This document shows, one piece after another, positions 45,404 through 56,899 of a DNA stretch of 64,000 nt. The position numbers and the translations under genes are program-made. Position 1 is the first letter of the stretch; every line of letters starts with the position of its first letter. Under the pieces are notes generated by a model. That model had not been told where the DNA came from and did no database searches. It was given only the letters and a program-made list of their open reading frames with translations. The stretch is from Schistocerca nitens (lineage: Eukaryota; Arthropoda; Insecta; Orthoptera; Acrididae), in assembly GCF_023898315.1 (NCBI RefSeq), contig NC_064614.1:1049234432-1049298431 (forward strand). The letters are read 5' to 3'.

Positions 45404-45671
45404 ACTTGAGCTGCTATTAGGCCGGGAAAGTCTACATAGTCACAAAAGGTTTAATAACCTTAAATTAACTCAACCGTTAACAGTTAAAACCTAAAATTAC
45501 TCCAGTTCTAGCTTAAAAGCTACACAACACTTAGGCCTAGTGGCAATAATAAATAAAAGTTTTGATTGTAATTACTTGCCTCTTCCTTGGAATTCAGTGA
45601 GAAGATTGCACCTGCTTTCTATCCCACAGGGCTTTGAAGTCAGAAACCCTAAAAGTTAAAGTGTCAAATCA

Positions 45672-46133
45672 GCCCGCCTGACTAGCTGTGCAGTCTAAGG
45701 CGTGCCGGTCCCCGACACGAATCCGCCCGGCGGATTTTTGTCGAGGTCCGGTGTGCCGGCCAGCCTGTGGCCGGTTTTTAAGGCGGTTTTCCAACTGCCT
45801 CGGCGAATGCGAGCTGGTTCCCCGTATTCCGCCTCAGTTACACTATGTCGGCGATTGCTGCGCAAACACTGTCTTCGCGTACGCGTACACCACCAATACT
45901 CTACCACGCAAACATTTGGGGTTACACTTGTCTGGAATGAGACGTTCCCGGGGGCTCCATTGTGGGCCGAACCGCACAATAACCCTAGGTTCGGTGTGGG
46001 ACGGAGGTGGGGTGAGTGGACTGCTGTAGCCTGTTGTGGGGTTGTGTATCACTGAGGGCTACGGCAGGGACGGAGCCTATCCGTCGTTTCTAGATCCCCA
46101 GTTCAATACATACATACATAAATACATGCAAAC
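45672..46133 (+). mobile_element. long tRNA-related SINE, family E
   Basis: A GC-rich 460-base element from 'gcccgcctgactagc' to a tail of ATAC units. Internal landmarks are 'cgaatccgcccggcgg', 'ctatgtcggcgattgctgcg' and 'ggacggagcctatccgtcg'. Flanked by the 13-bp TSD 'aagtgtcaaatca' / 'aagtctcaaatca' (45659-45671 and 46134-46146, one mismatch). Its CpG-rich body opens false frames on both strands. Confidence 0.9.
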
Positions 46134-47879
46134 AAGTCTCAAATCACTAACAGCACGAAGTCTGTTTCTGTATTTATTTTTTGAATAGGCATATGAAGAA
46201 AGCTACTTTTCCACAAATATGTGGATGAAAAGGGTAATGAAGCTTTTATCTCTTTATTCGATAACACTGGGAACTCCTTTAAACTTAACCAATAACCAGT
46301 TAATGAGAAATATTTATAACGTTTCTGTAACGGAAAATCAGTGGAAATTTCTATTAGCAGCTCTTTTTCAGTAGTTATTATCGGACATATTACGGCAATA
46401 TTCTCTCAAGCTTCTCCAAGTCTCTTGAAATATTCTTTAACCATGATCTTGCTATTTTCGTCCAAAGAAAGATGATTATCCACAAATAAGTCGTGAGGGG
46501 TATCAAAGCACTCGGTTTGATTCCTATTGAAACACGTTTCCCAAAAATTAAGTTTTTAATGAATGTTTCTATACTATCTTGCACGCCATAAACGTTTATA
46601 TTTGATCCTGTAGAAGTAAGTTTAAACTGTCAATTTTTGAGAACATGTCTGATAGAACAGCTAAAGTCTGAAATCAGATTTCACAATGTGTCCAAGAATC
46701 GTTAGGCGCTACCGATTGCACTTCGTCAACAAACCTAGCATCACACTCTGTTATAGCTTTCACACCATCTGAACAAATGCCCACACAGCGACTCCAGTCT
46801 GTCGAATTTTCGCGTTAATATTCGTCGGTTAACTTAAAAATACCTCCTACCGTAGTTCTTTCTTTTATGGGTTTGCAGAATAGCAGCACCTCTTCTACAG
46901 ACCTACCGTTAATATAACGGACAAAGAGGTAACAAAACGGCTAAATTGGCAACATCAGTCGTACCGTCAAGCTGAATCGTAAAAGAAGGACTGGCACAAA
47001 CTCTTTCCAAAATTTCATTTTACACATTTGACATATCTTTAATCTGGCGGCTGATCGTATTGTCGGACAATGGTACCATATAAATTTTTTTGTGAAAGAT
47101 TCTTCGAGCATGAAATGTACTACATCATTTATACATGGTCGCACTAAAGCTTCAGCTATTGAATGAGGTTTTGCAGTTTTGTAACTAACGTGATAAGACG
47201 CTTCAAGAGCATTCTCACTGTCAGTGTTTGCAGCTATATAAAATTAGTTAAATCATATTTTGACTCGTTAGCTATTCGTACAAAAAAGTCAGCTGAGAAG
47301 GTTTCAGTCTACTGTTAGCAAGAACATCTCCACAAACAACACACTGCGATCTTGGGCAGTTCTTGTCACGGTACTTTCTTTGCTTTATACACGGTTCACT
47401 TTTCTCGGACTGACATACATTACTAGAGGCTGAACGACTTGTTGACACAATACTAACTTGCGATTTTGTTAAACCTTGTCTCCCTTTCAAACTTCCACAT
47501 CCCAACCAATTACCCATTTTAATGTGAACGGTAATGTTTCTGTTACATAATGACAAATTACTACATTTGCCACAAGCAAAGAAGAAGCAGGCTATCGTTG
47601 AAAATAAAAGGTCTGACTGCCATGTGACGGTTCCTCAGTGCGGTCGCGGTAGTCTTGTTCGTATCGCTACAAAACAGAGAAGCTGGCAGACTAAATTAAT
47701 ATTGTAGCGAAACCAAATGCATGCCTAACGTTGTTACATGACTGTAAATCGCAATTCGCCATAAATATTAATTTATTGTTAAAATAATGTCAAATTCCCT
47801 ATGTTACGCATATATAACATGGGTTAATTTAATTTTAAAATATTATTATTATTATTATCATATGCCAGACTGACAAATA

Positions 47880-48145
47880 ACACTACACAGGTGTTGGATT
47901 GAGAAGTCATTCCGCACCCAGCTTATTCAGCTGATGTTGCACCCTTAGATTTTCACTTTTTCGCTCTCTAACGAACTACCTCCAAGATACTTTCTTTCCG
48001 GATAAAAATGCGCTCCGAACATGTCTCGACGAGCCCTTCGCGTCATAACCACGTGATTTATATAGTCGGGTGATCGAAAAGTTAACCCAGCACTGACAGA
48101 CTGTTGTAAATTGCTATTGAGAATATGTTACTGATGACCGAATTC
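47880..48145 (+). pseudogene. mariner transposase C-terminal fragment
   Basis: The plus strand gives 'LFRSLTNYLQDTFFPDKNAL', preceded by a frameshifted 'APLDFHFF' (third catalytic motif), and then 'VIEKLTQHWQTVVN'-like residues at 48075-48115. It is a 3' remnant of a mariner of another subfamily than the one at 44272. Confidence 0.6.
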
Positions 48146-48149
48146 TCTG

Positions 48150-48735
48150 TTATGTGTATCTGTTGAGTTTATTAAACTTATGGAAAAATCCTACGAATTT
48201 ATGCATCAGCCTAATACAAGACATACGGAAGAATAATCCATGTCAGTCGATAAAGTATTTCTGCAAGTTTCGATTCGCAGTGTGCATTATGACATTGTTG
48301 CATTATCAGAGAGGCATGTCAGAACATGTAGACAAATCATCGACTCTGTACTGTCGCATCGATTTAGTTCACGCCTGCAGATTTGCATCTCAATGAACAG
48401 ATTTCCATAGCAGGCTGCCGTGGCGCCTTCACAAGCAGTTCACGTCAGCGTCATTAATGAACTGCAAGCACGTAGTGACAGTTACCGCGCCACACACGAG
48501 GCTCATATTGAGCACCTGCATTATAAGTTTAAAACATATAGAAATCGGTTATGCGCTGATACGTGTCCATTTTCAATATAGTTTTTGCGCAATCATCTTC
48601 TGAAATCCTATAGCACATGAATAACGCTGAATATTCAGCTTGTAAAGGGTATAACTGCAGATATTTTTATATGTGGTACCTTCATATCTACACGTATCAG
48701 TGTGTTGTTTGTTTTTCCTGAGCATCAAAGAGTCT
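48150..48735. other. unassigned sequence
   Basis: No gene or repeat recognised. Confidence 0.4.
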
Positions 48736-48739
48736 TCCC

Positions 48740-49581
48740 ACTGTTGTTGTTGTTGTGGTCTTCAGTCCTGAGACTGGTTTGATGGAGCTCTCCATGCTAC
48801 TCTATCCTGTGCAAGCTTCTTCATCTCCCAGTACCTACTGCAACCTACATCCTTCTGAATCTGCTTGGTGTATTGATCTCTTGGTCTGCCTCTACGATTT
48901 TTACCCTCCACGCAGCCCTCCAATACGAAATTGGTGATCCCTTGATGCCTCAGAACATGTCCTACCAACCAATCCCTTCTTCTAGTCAAGTTGTGCCACA
49001 AACTTCTCTCCTCCCAAATCCTATTCAACACCTCCTCATTAGTTATGTGATCTACCCATCTAATCTTCGCCGGCCGAAGTGGCCGTGCGGTTAAAGGCGC
49101 TGCAGTCTGGAACCGCAAGACCGCTACGGTCGCAGGTTCGAATCCTGCCTCGGGCATGGATGTTTGTGATGTCCTTAGGTTAGTTAGGTTTAACTAGTTC
49201 TAAGTTCTAGGGGACTAATGACCTCAGCAGTTGAGTCCCATAGTGCTCAGAGCCATTTGAACCATTTGAGCCATCTAATCTTCAGCATTCTTCTGTAGCA
49301 CCACATTTCGAAAGCTTCTATTCTCTTCTTGTTTAAACTATTTATCGTCCATGTTTCACTTCCATACATGGCTACACTCCATACAAATACTTTCAGAAAC
49401 GACTTCCTGACACTTCCCACTAACACATCAAATAATTTATTACCTGATGTTTTATGGACGGTAGTAACTGCATCACTCACTGAACTATGCCGGCAGTACG
49501 GACTAACCGTTTTGCGACCACTCATCCACACTTCAACACTGGGCGTACTGCCCAGGGGAAAAATGACTTCCTCCTGCCGCA
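48740..49581 (-). pseudogene. RTE-like LINE RT C-terminus, split by a SINE
   Basis: The minus strand reads 'RKSFLKVFVWSVAMYGSETW', 'KKRIEAFEMWCYRRMLKIRW' (right part, to about 49284) and, after the SINE, 'RIWEERSLWHNLTRRRDWLV', 'GHVLRHQGITNFVLEGCVEG', 'NRRGRPRDQYTKQIQKDVG'. This is the conserved tail after the RT thumb. The 3' end carries (CAA)n ('ttgttgttgttgttg' on the plus strand). The left part is nearly intact for about 100 codons. Clade assignment is tentative. Confidence 0.8.
49069..49270 (+). mobile_element. family A SINE inside the LINE
   Basis: Perfect 13-bp TSD 'ccatctaatcttc' (49056-49068, 49271-49283). It has 'gatgtttgtgatgtcc' and 'taactagttctaag' variants that it shares only with the SINE at 53203. 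Full head with A and B boxes. Confidence 0.95.
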
Positions 49582-49766
49582 AGCCGCGTGAGGTAGCTGC
49601 GCGGTCTCAGGCGCCTTGCCACGGTTCGCGCGGCTCCCTCTGTCGGAGGTTCAAGTCCTCCCTCGGGCATGGGTCTGTGTGTAAGTTAGTTTAAGTTAGA
49701 TTAAGTAATGTGTAAACCAAGGGACCGATGACCTCCGCAGTTTGGTCCCATAGGAAATTACCACCA
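49582..49766 (+). mobile_element. tRNA-derived SINE, family B
   Basis: 'gccgcgtgaggtagctgcg', B box 'ggttcaagtcc', 3' end 'cagtttggtcccatagg'. The 9-bp direct repeat 'cctgccgca' (49573-49581 and 49767-49775) is the likely TSD. Confidence 0.9.
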
Positions 49767-49775
49767 CCTGCCGCA

Positions 49776-50684
49776 TTTACTTGAAGGTACTAACCAACCA
49801 AAAAAATGCTATTCCTAATTGCTAGAATTATTAGACTGCAAATGAATAAATACTAATGTGATGTCGTTCAGTACACTGTACTGTGTCACCAGCAAAAATG
49901 TCTCCACTTACACCCATTACGCGCTGTAAAACATATATTTGTATAAGCATTTCATTTGTTAATGATGTTATTAATTTACACATATAGCGCCGTTACCGGT
50001 TTACAACCGACAGGTTCATCTTTACACGGGTGTTCACGTCCAGCTGCACATTTATTGATTTTTACATTGGTTTTCGGCTTTTTATTTCCCCTTGTGGTGT
50101 AAGACCTGTGGGACAGTTGCGCCCTGCACTAAAAAGTGATGTTGTAGCCAATGATCTAATTCAACGCAACTCTCCCTAATGACGATTAAGCACAATGTAA
50201 ACAAATCTTCAAAGTTGAGTTATAGTTCACTAACGTCGAGAATCCCTCGTCGTCTGGTTGTAATGTTGTTTGCTTGTCTTCACGTAATAGTTCAGGCTAC
50301 ATGAAGCACTTAATCTGATTCATATACGCCTACACAGCGTAAAGCACACACAAACACACACGCGCGCGCCAAAAAGTTGTTGCCACACGGAAAAATATAT
50401 ACAAAGATGACGATATCGCAACTAAAACAAGGCTACAGAATTTCTCACAGCTGAATAAACGTGTTAACAGTTATTGCGTTTACTTTTGAAATTATGAACA
50501 GTTTACACACTTTTTTTTCATCTGTCACGTTTTCATTTGCTCCCTTACATATATGATACTGGTTCAAAACATGACAGACCAATAGCCCTGCTGAACCCAT
50601 GGGACTGCATGCCTCAGACGTGGCTTGATACTTGCCAACTTGCCTCAACCACACTCTTCAACGGCAATCATCACATATCAGATA
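49776..50684. other. unassigned sequence before the I-type LINE
   Basis: AT-rich with a short CG alternation at 50366-50375. No gene recognised. Confidence 0.4.
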
Positions 50685-51385
50685 AAATGCGAACTTCCCC
50701 CCAGGGGGTCCACAACTCTTTTGTGGATACATGCGTAGCAAGCACGGGACCCCGAGCTAATGTGGCCCTCCTTCCTTTCCGGGCTGCATACCTTCCCTTT
50801 CCACATCCTTCCTCATCCCCCATCTTCGTCTCCCCCCCCCCCTCACCTCAGCCTCTTTCCTTCCCTTTCTCCCCCTCTGGGAGTATGTTTTGTGCCTAGG
50901 TCCGGAGACGGACGCTCCAAAACATAACACATTCTTCGCTTTCTCTGCTTGCAAGTCTTCATCCTTCCTTTGTCCTTCTCTTGTCCTTACCTCTTCTCTT
51001 TCCCCTTTTCTCCGCTGCGGCGTTTGAGACCTCTCTTCCTTCCTTTCCCTTTGTTTTTCCCTTTCTCTTTTTTCCTCCCTGTGCGTGTCTGAAGGCTGAC
51101 CCACGCATTTCCATGCATAGCCAGTGACGGGGTAACGCGTAATTCCCCACCCCAGGTAGGCAGGTAGTACACGTACGTACCCCCTGGTAACGGCCAGGCC
51201 CAGGGAGGGGTGATTACCTGAGCTGATACCTTACGAATGTGCCTATTGGTCCCTCCGGCCGTTTCTTGGGAGGTGTGACCTGAGGTGTGAACAATCACCT
51301 AAGGCGGGAGTGCCCTCAGAGAGGGCCCCCACAAGGAAGGAGCGCGCCATCGGAGACGCCAGTAATCGTGGGGGATACATTCGCA

Positions 51386-52750
51386 ATGGTTTCCTCATCT
51401 TCTACTATGTCTGCTCACAAGCGTAAGTTCAATGAGTCTCAGCCACAGACAGTCCTTCCATCGTTGCCACAGTTCCTTGTTGTTTCTCGGTCTGACGAAG
51501 GTCACGACTTCTCCACGGTCAACCGTTTCATTATTCAGAAAGGTGTCGACGCATTTGCAGGTCCTGTAACGTCTTGTTCCAGATTACGAAATGGCACCTT
51601 GTTGTTAGAAACAGTCAGTGCCCTCCAGGCACAAAAATTGCTGCGTACTTCACTGCTACACACCATCCCTGTCCGGGTGGAAGTGCACCGCACTTTAAAT
51701 TTCTCACGTGGGGTCGTTTATACACACTCCCTCTACGGATTGTCTGACGAGGAAATTCAACACTACCTGTCTGACCAGGCCATAAAGGCTGTTCATAGAG
51801 TCATGAAAAGGGTTGACACGAACATCATTCCAACCCGTACTGTCTTCTTGACATTTGACAGAGTTCAACTCCCATCGAACATAAAAGCGAGCTCTGAGAT
51901 AATTTCCGTTCACCCTTACATCCCAAACCCTACACGATGCTATCGGTGTCAACGGTTCAATCACACCAGCCAGTCCTGTTCCAATCCGGCCAAATGTGTT
52001 ACGTGTGGCAAGGATGCCCATGAGGGTGCTTGTCCACCTCCATCCCCTCGTTGCATCAACTGTATGGGTGACCACGCTGCTTCCTCTAGAGATTTCCCCA
52101 TTTTTAAAGACGAAAAGCTCATTCAGGAAATCAGAGTGAAGGAAAAGGTGTCGACCTTTGCTGCTCGAAAATTATTCGCCAGTCGAAAGCCCACTGTGCC
52201 TCAGACAGGAAAATACAGCACTGTCCTTGCCCCTCCTCAACCAGCAAAGGAGGCAGCCACGCAGACTTGTGATCTCACCTTTAGTGCCATGGTCGTCAGA
52301 TCGGCCAGCGCAAAGATCGCCTGTTCAACCTCCCCACTTTCGCCTGCTCACTCTATGGCTCACCCTTCATCGGGTTCTGCTAAATCTCGAGCCCAAAAGT
52401 CAGACACCAAGACATCCAAAAAAGAGCCTACTCGTGAAGATTTTTTACGTACCCCAACTTCACAACCATCGGTTCCTCCTTCATCTAAACATCCTGTTTC
52501 CAAGAAGGCTAATAAGAAACCCAGTTCCTCTCCTTCTCCGCCACGGCGTGTCTCGTCTACAGCATCACCTGGCGGTAGCCGCCCTTGGCCGTCTTCTGTG
52601 TCGCCGAGGCGCACTGCTGGCGGCCGATCAACCGGCCGATCGCTGGTGGCAGGAGCTGCTCCTGAACAACCTATGGATCAGGATCTTCTGCCTTCAGCTG
52701 AATGCCGTTCCACGCTGTCGGTCGCAAGCTCTGAGCAGCCGTTGAGTTGA
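51386..52750 (+). CDS. LINE ORF1 protein (nucleic-acid-binding)
   Basis: ATG at 51386 (context 'cgcaATGG') gives 454 residues to TGA at 52748. The frame is also open upstream to 51287 but without an ATG, so the ATG is preferred. The middle (about residues 185-240) has zinc knuckles: 'CYRCQRFNHTSQSC' (CX2CX4HX4C), 'CVTCGKDAHEGAC' (CX2CX4HX3C), and a third, 'CINCMGDHAASSRDF', in which the expected last Cys is Phe. After it comes the EKLIQEIRVKEKVSTFAARK motif common in I/Jockey ORF1s. The C-terminal 170 residues are Ser/Pro-rich. Such proteins coat the element RNA. Frames on the opposite strand are shadows. Confidence 0.88.
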   Translation: MVSSSSTMSAHKRKFNESQPQTVLPSLPQFLVVSRSDEGHDFSTVNRFIIQKGVDAFAGPVTSCSRLRNGTLLLETVSALQAQKLLRTSLLHTIPVRVEVHRTLNFSRGVVYTHSLYGLSDEEIQHYLSDQAIKAVHRVMKRVDTNIIPTRTVFLTFDRVQLPSNIKASSEIISVHPYIPNPTRCYRCQRFNHTSQSCSNPAKCVTCGKDAHEGACPPPSPRCINCMGDHAASSRDFPIFKDEKLIQEIRVKEKVSTFAARKLFASRKPTVPQTGKYSTVLAPPQPAKEAATQTCDLTFSAMVVRSASAKIACSTSPLSPAHSMAHPSSGSAKSRAQKSDTKTSKKEPTREDFLRTPTSQPSVPPSSKHPVSKKANKKPSSSPSPPRRVSSTASPGGSRPWPSSVSPRRTAGGRSTGRSLVAGAAPEQPMDQDLLPSAECRSTLSVASSEQPLS

Positions 52751-52790
52751 CGGCAACCTTGGTCACATTCTTCCATTTTCTGTCCACCCT

Positions 52791-55700
52791 ATGTCCATTA
52801 TCCACTGGAATATCCGCGGCATTCGAGCCAATCGGGATGAATTGTCGATCCTCTTACGATCCTACTGGCTGGTCATCTTTAGTCTTCAGGAAACAAAGCT
52901 GCGTCCCCACGACCGCTTTGTTCTCCCCCATTTTCAGTCAGTCCGATTTGATCTCCCCTCTGTTGAAGGCACTCCAGCACATGGAGGACTCATGTTTCTT
53001 CTCCATGATACTCTCCATTATCACCCAATCTCCTGAAACACTTCCTTCCAAGCTGTCGCTGTCCGTCTTTCCCTTTCTGGATGCACCTTCTCTCTTTGTA
53101 CTGTATACATTCCATCGTCCACACCAATGGCACGAGCTGATCTCCTTCATCTTCTTGGTCAGCTTCCACCCCCCTATTTGCTGGTTGGGGACTTCAATGC
53201 CCGAAGTGGCCGTGCGGTTAAACGCGCTGCAGTCTGGAACCGCAAGACCGCTACGGTCGCAGGTTCGAATCCTGCCTCGGGCATGGATGTTTGTGATGTC
53301 CTTAGGTTAGTTAGGTTTAACTAGTTCTAAGTTCTAGGGGACTAATGACCTCAGCAGTTGAGTCCCATAGTGCTCAGAGCCATTATAGCCACTTCAATGC
53401 CCACCACCCGCTTTGGGGATCTCCACATCCTTGTCTGCGTGGCTCACTATTGATAGACGTCTTCCACCATGCGGATCTTGTTTGCCTCAACACTGGGGAC
53501 CCTACATTTTTGTCTGCCTCCACGACAAATTTCTCTCATTTGGACCTTTCGGTCGGTACTGTTCCGCTAGCTCGGCGCTTCGAATGGTTCGCCCTTGCTG
53601 ATACACACTCGAGTGATCACTTTCCATGTGTCCTTAGATTGCAGCCACGACTGCCATATATGCGCCTGCGACGCTGGAAGTTTGCCCAAGCCGATTGGAC
53701 ACTTTTTTCGTCTCTAGCGACATTCGATGACCGTCACTTTCCTAGCGTCGACGATGAGGTCACACATATTACAGACGTTATTCTTACAGCTGCGGAACGT
53801 TCAGTACCACGCACCTCCGAATTGCCCCGGCGCCCTCCAGCTCCTTGGTGGAACGAGGCATGCCGTGACGCAATACGTGAGCGGCGACGTGCTCTTCGCG
53901 TTTTCCGCCAGCATCCTACTTTGGCCAACTGTATCCGCTATAAGCAGTTACGTGCGCGATGCCGTCGCGTCATCCGCGATAGCAAGAAGGCAAGCTGGGA
54001 CTTCTTTACTAGCTCATTTAACACCTTCACTCCCTCCTCGGGAGTTTGGAGTCGGATTCGACGGTTATCTGGCGCGCCTAGTTTCTCCCCGGTCTCTGGG
54101 CTCACTGTCGCGGATGATACATTAGTGGACCCTGTCGCAATTTCGACTCATTGGGTCAACACTTTGCTGAGATTTCGAGCTCTTCAAATTACCCGCCAGC
54201 GTTTCTCCCGAAGAAACGTGCAGCGGAAGTGCAACCTCTTGCTTTCTCCTCTCAAAATCGCGAAAGCTATAATACTGTTTTCTCCATGCGGGAACTCCAA
54301 CATGCACTCTCTTCTTCTCGCTCCTCCGCCCCAGGACCGGATGGTATCCACATCCAAATGTTGCTGCATTTATCAAAACATAGTCTGCGTTACCTCCTTC
54401 GCCTTTATAATCGAATTTGGACCGACAGTACTTTTCCCAGACGATGGCGGGAAGCTATCGTCGTTCCTGTTCCGAAACCTGGAAAGGACAAACATCTCCC
54501 CTCTAGCTATCGCCCCATTTCTCTCACAAGTAGTGTATGTAAGGTTTTGTAGCGTATGGTGAATTGCCGTTTAGCTTGGTGGCTGGAGTCCCGCAGTCTT
54601 TTAACACCTGCCCAATGCGGTTTCCGAAAGCATCGTTCTGCAGTTGACTATCTTGTTGCTCTCTCCACTTATATCATGAACAATTTTCTCCCGAAACGCC
54701 AAACAGTAGCAATATTTTTGATCTGGAGAGAGCATACGATACCTGTTGAAGGACAGGCATCCTACGCACACTGTTCTCTTGGGGCTTTCGAGGTCGGCTG
54801 CTCCTTTTTTTTTCGCGAATTTATGGCAGAGCGCACATTTAGAGTGCGGGTGAACACTACTCTCTCCCGTACTTTCTCCCAAGAAAACGGGGTACCCAAG
54901 GGCTCCGTGCTAAGTGTTGTACTGTTTGCCATTGCCATAATTCCAATTATGGACTGTCTCCTTCCTGATGTCTCGGGCTCCCTCTTTGTGGACGATTTTG
55001 CGATCTACTACAGCTCTCAACGGACAAGCCTTCTTGAACGACGTCTTCAAGGCTGTCTCGATCGCCTCCACTCTTGGAGCATCGAAACAGGCTTCCGCTT
55101 TTCTCCCAGTAAGACCGTTTGTGTTAATTTTTGGCGTCGTACCGAGTTTGTTCCACCTTCCTTACATCTAGGACCTGTCAACCTTCCGTTTTCGGGAGTC
55201 GCTAAACTCTTGGGTCTTATGTTTGACAGAAAACTGTGCTGGTCCTCCCACGTTTCGTATCTTTCGGCTCGCTGTCTGCGATCCCTCAACACCCTCCGTG
55301 TCCTGAATGGTACCTCCTGGGGAGCGGACCGAGTGGTCCTCCGCCTCTATCGCGCCTTAGTGCGCTCCTCCGCCTCTATCGCGCCTTAGTGCGCTCGAAA
55401 TTGGACTATGGGAGCATAGTTTACTCCTCTGCTCGGCCGTCTATTCTTCGGCGTCTCGACTCTGTCCACCACCGTGGATTACGTTTAGTGTCTGGAGCTT
55501 TTTACACCAGCCCTGTGGAAAGCCTTTATGCTGAGACTGCTGAACCTCCGCCGTCCAATCGGCGAGCTGTCCTTCTGAGTCGTTATGCAAGCCATCTGTC
55601 TTCCATGCCTGCTAATTCGGTCCATGACATTTTTTTCGACGCCGCCTTGGATTTAGGGTATGCAGGCCGCCCTTCCTCCCTACTACTACCGGGAGTCCGC

Positions 55701-56692
55701 TTCCGTCAACTGCTCCATTCCGCTTTCCTAAAACCTTCTTGACAACTTGGGGTACAGCACCGCCTTGGCTCCGTCCCCGGACCTGCCTGCTCCGTGACCT
55801 TTGTCAATTTCCCACGGATAGTACCCCTTCACTTGTTTATCGTCAGGCATTTGCTGCTCTATGTGCACAAATGAAGGAAGCCACATTTATTTACACTGAT
55901 GGCTCAAAAACATCGTTAGGTGTAGGGAGTGCCTATATTGTTGGCGGCATCCCAAATCGATTTCGGCTTCCCGACCAGTGTTCGGTTTATACTGCGGAGC
56001 TTTATGCTGTTCTCCAGGCTGTCCAATACATCCGTCGCCATCAGCGGATACAGTATGTTATCTGTTCAGATTCTCTCAGCTCTCTCCTCAGTCTCCAAGT
56101 TCTGTACCCTGTCCACCCTCTGGTCCACCGGATTCAGGACTGCCTCCACTTGCTCCACTTGGGGGGCGTCTCTGTGGCCTTCCTCTGGATCCCAGGACAC
56201 GTTGATATCTGTGGAAATGAGGCGGCCGATATAGCGGCCAAGGCTGCAGTCTCTCTTCTTCAGCCAGCTATTCGCATGATTCCCTTCGCCGATCTACGGA
56301 GTGTTTTATGTCGTCGTATTGCTCTTTTATGGCACGCACATTGGTCGACACTTCCCAATAATAAATTGCGGGACGTGAAAGCTCTTCCCTGTGCTTGGAC
56401 CTCTTCCTCCCGAACGCGTCGTCGGGAGAAGGTAATTTTAACTAGACTCCGGATAGGACACTGTCTTTTTAGCCATCAACATCTTTTAAGTGGTGATCCT
56501 CCCCCACTCTGTCGCCACTGCTCTCAGCTTTGGATGGTAAGACATCTTTTACTTGAGTGCCCCTATTTTACTCCGTTACGCGCCCGTCTGCAGCTGTCGC
56601 CTGACATATCTTCCATTTTAGCAGATGACACGCGCTCAGCCGATCGCGTTCTCGAGTTTATTAGTGCCAGTGAGATGACGTCAGTCATTTGA
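52791..56692 (+). pseudogene. LINE ORF2 (endonuclease, RT, RNase H), disabled
   Basis: Endonuclease: 'MSIIHWNIRGIRANRDELS', 'LQETKL' (52890), then a TGA stop at 53034, then 'LVGDFNA' at 53185, where a SINE interrupts. The domain resumes 'HHPLWGSPHP' at 53403 and has 'SDHFPCVL' at 53610. RT: a frameshift at about 54160, 'PGPDGIHIQML' (54330), 'SYRPISLTS', a TAG stop at 54550, two compensating indels at 54715-54815 around the first Asp motif, 'NGVPKGSVLS', and 'LFVDDFAIYY' with the catalytic Asp pair (54981). A 28-base tandem duplication at 55338-55394 shifts frame again, and another shift falls at 55735. RNase H: 'FIYTDGSKTS', 'CSVYTAELYA', 'ICSDSLSS' and 'GNEAADIAAK' (55890-56240), followed by a CxxC...H...C-like tail 'CRHCSQLWMVRHLLLEC'. 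Confidence 0.92.
53203..53390 (+). mobile_element. family A SINE inside LINE ORF2
   Basis: The 12-bp perfect TSD 'acttcaatgccc' (53191-53202, 53391-53402) lies in the endonuclease coding region. It starts at 'gaagtggccgtgcgg', so it lacks the first few bases of the head. It shares rare variants with the copy at 49069 ('taactagttctaag'). Confidence 0.95.
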
Positions 56693-56899
56693 AGCTCTTT
56701 TTGGGGATAACCAACCCCCTTCTATAGTGGTTTTTTAAGATTTCCTTGTATTTTTAGTTTCTCCAATTTTTTTAGTTTCGTTCCCATTTCTGCTGGTTTC
56801 CAGTGTCGTTTTTTACCTTTTCCTAAGTCACAGACCGGGCGCTAATGACCGTAGCAGTTTTGCGCCCTAAAACCATAACAAGAAAAAAAAAGTGAACTT

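Larger units (their letters stand above)
45171..47780 (-). mobile_element. hAT-type transposon (ZBED5-like), degenerate
   Basis: 'cagcggttcccaatcttttt' at 45173 is a hAT-like terminus. The minus strand further right gives 'KQRKYRDKNCPRSQCVVCGD', then 'VLANSRLKPSQL', a BED-type zinc finger with CxxC but a lost HxxxH (47272-47400). Then come 'FTIQLDGTTDVANLAVLLPL' (about 46920-46985, the first catalytic Asp region; the Glu of D(E)ST reads Gly) and dispersed remnants to 46390. Stops and frameshifts abound. A family E SINE is inserted at 45672. No right-hand terminus was found. Confidence 0.7.
50697..56887 (+). mobile_element. I-type non-LTR retrotransposon, nearly full length
   Basis: About 690 bases of pyrimidine-rich 5' UTR, ORF1, ORF2 with endonuclease, RT and RNase H, a short 3' UTR and an A-rich end at 56880-56890. 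Similar sequences 'aaatgcgaactt' (50685-50696) and 'aaaagtgaactt' (56888-56899) may be its TSD (10 of 12 match). A C-terminal RNase H plus zinc-knuckle ORF1 places it in the I-like superfamily rather than RTE or CR1. ORF1 is open, but ORF2 has at least six lesions and a SINE, so it cannot move itself. Confidence 0.9.

Noticed and set aside
45688-46055. Overlapping 110-codon frames on both strands
   Set aside because: They lie inside the CpG-rich family E SINE.
51704-52614. Minus-strand frames across LINE ORF1
   Set aside because: Shadows of ORF1, which has zinc knuckles on the plus strand.
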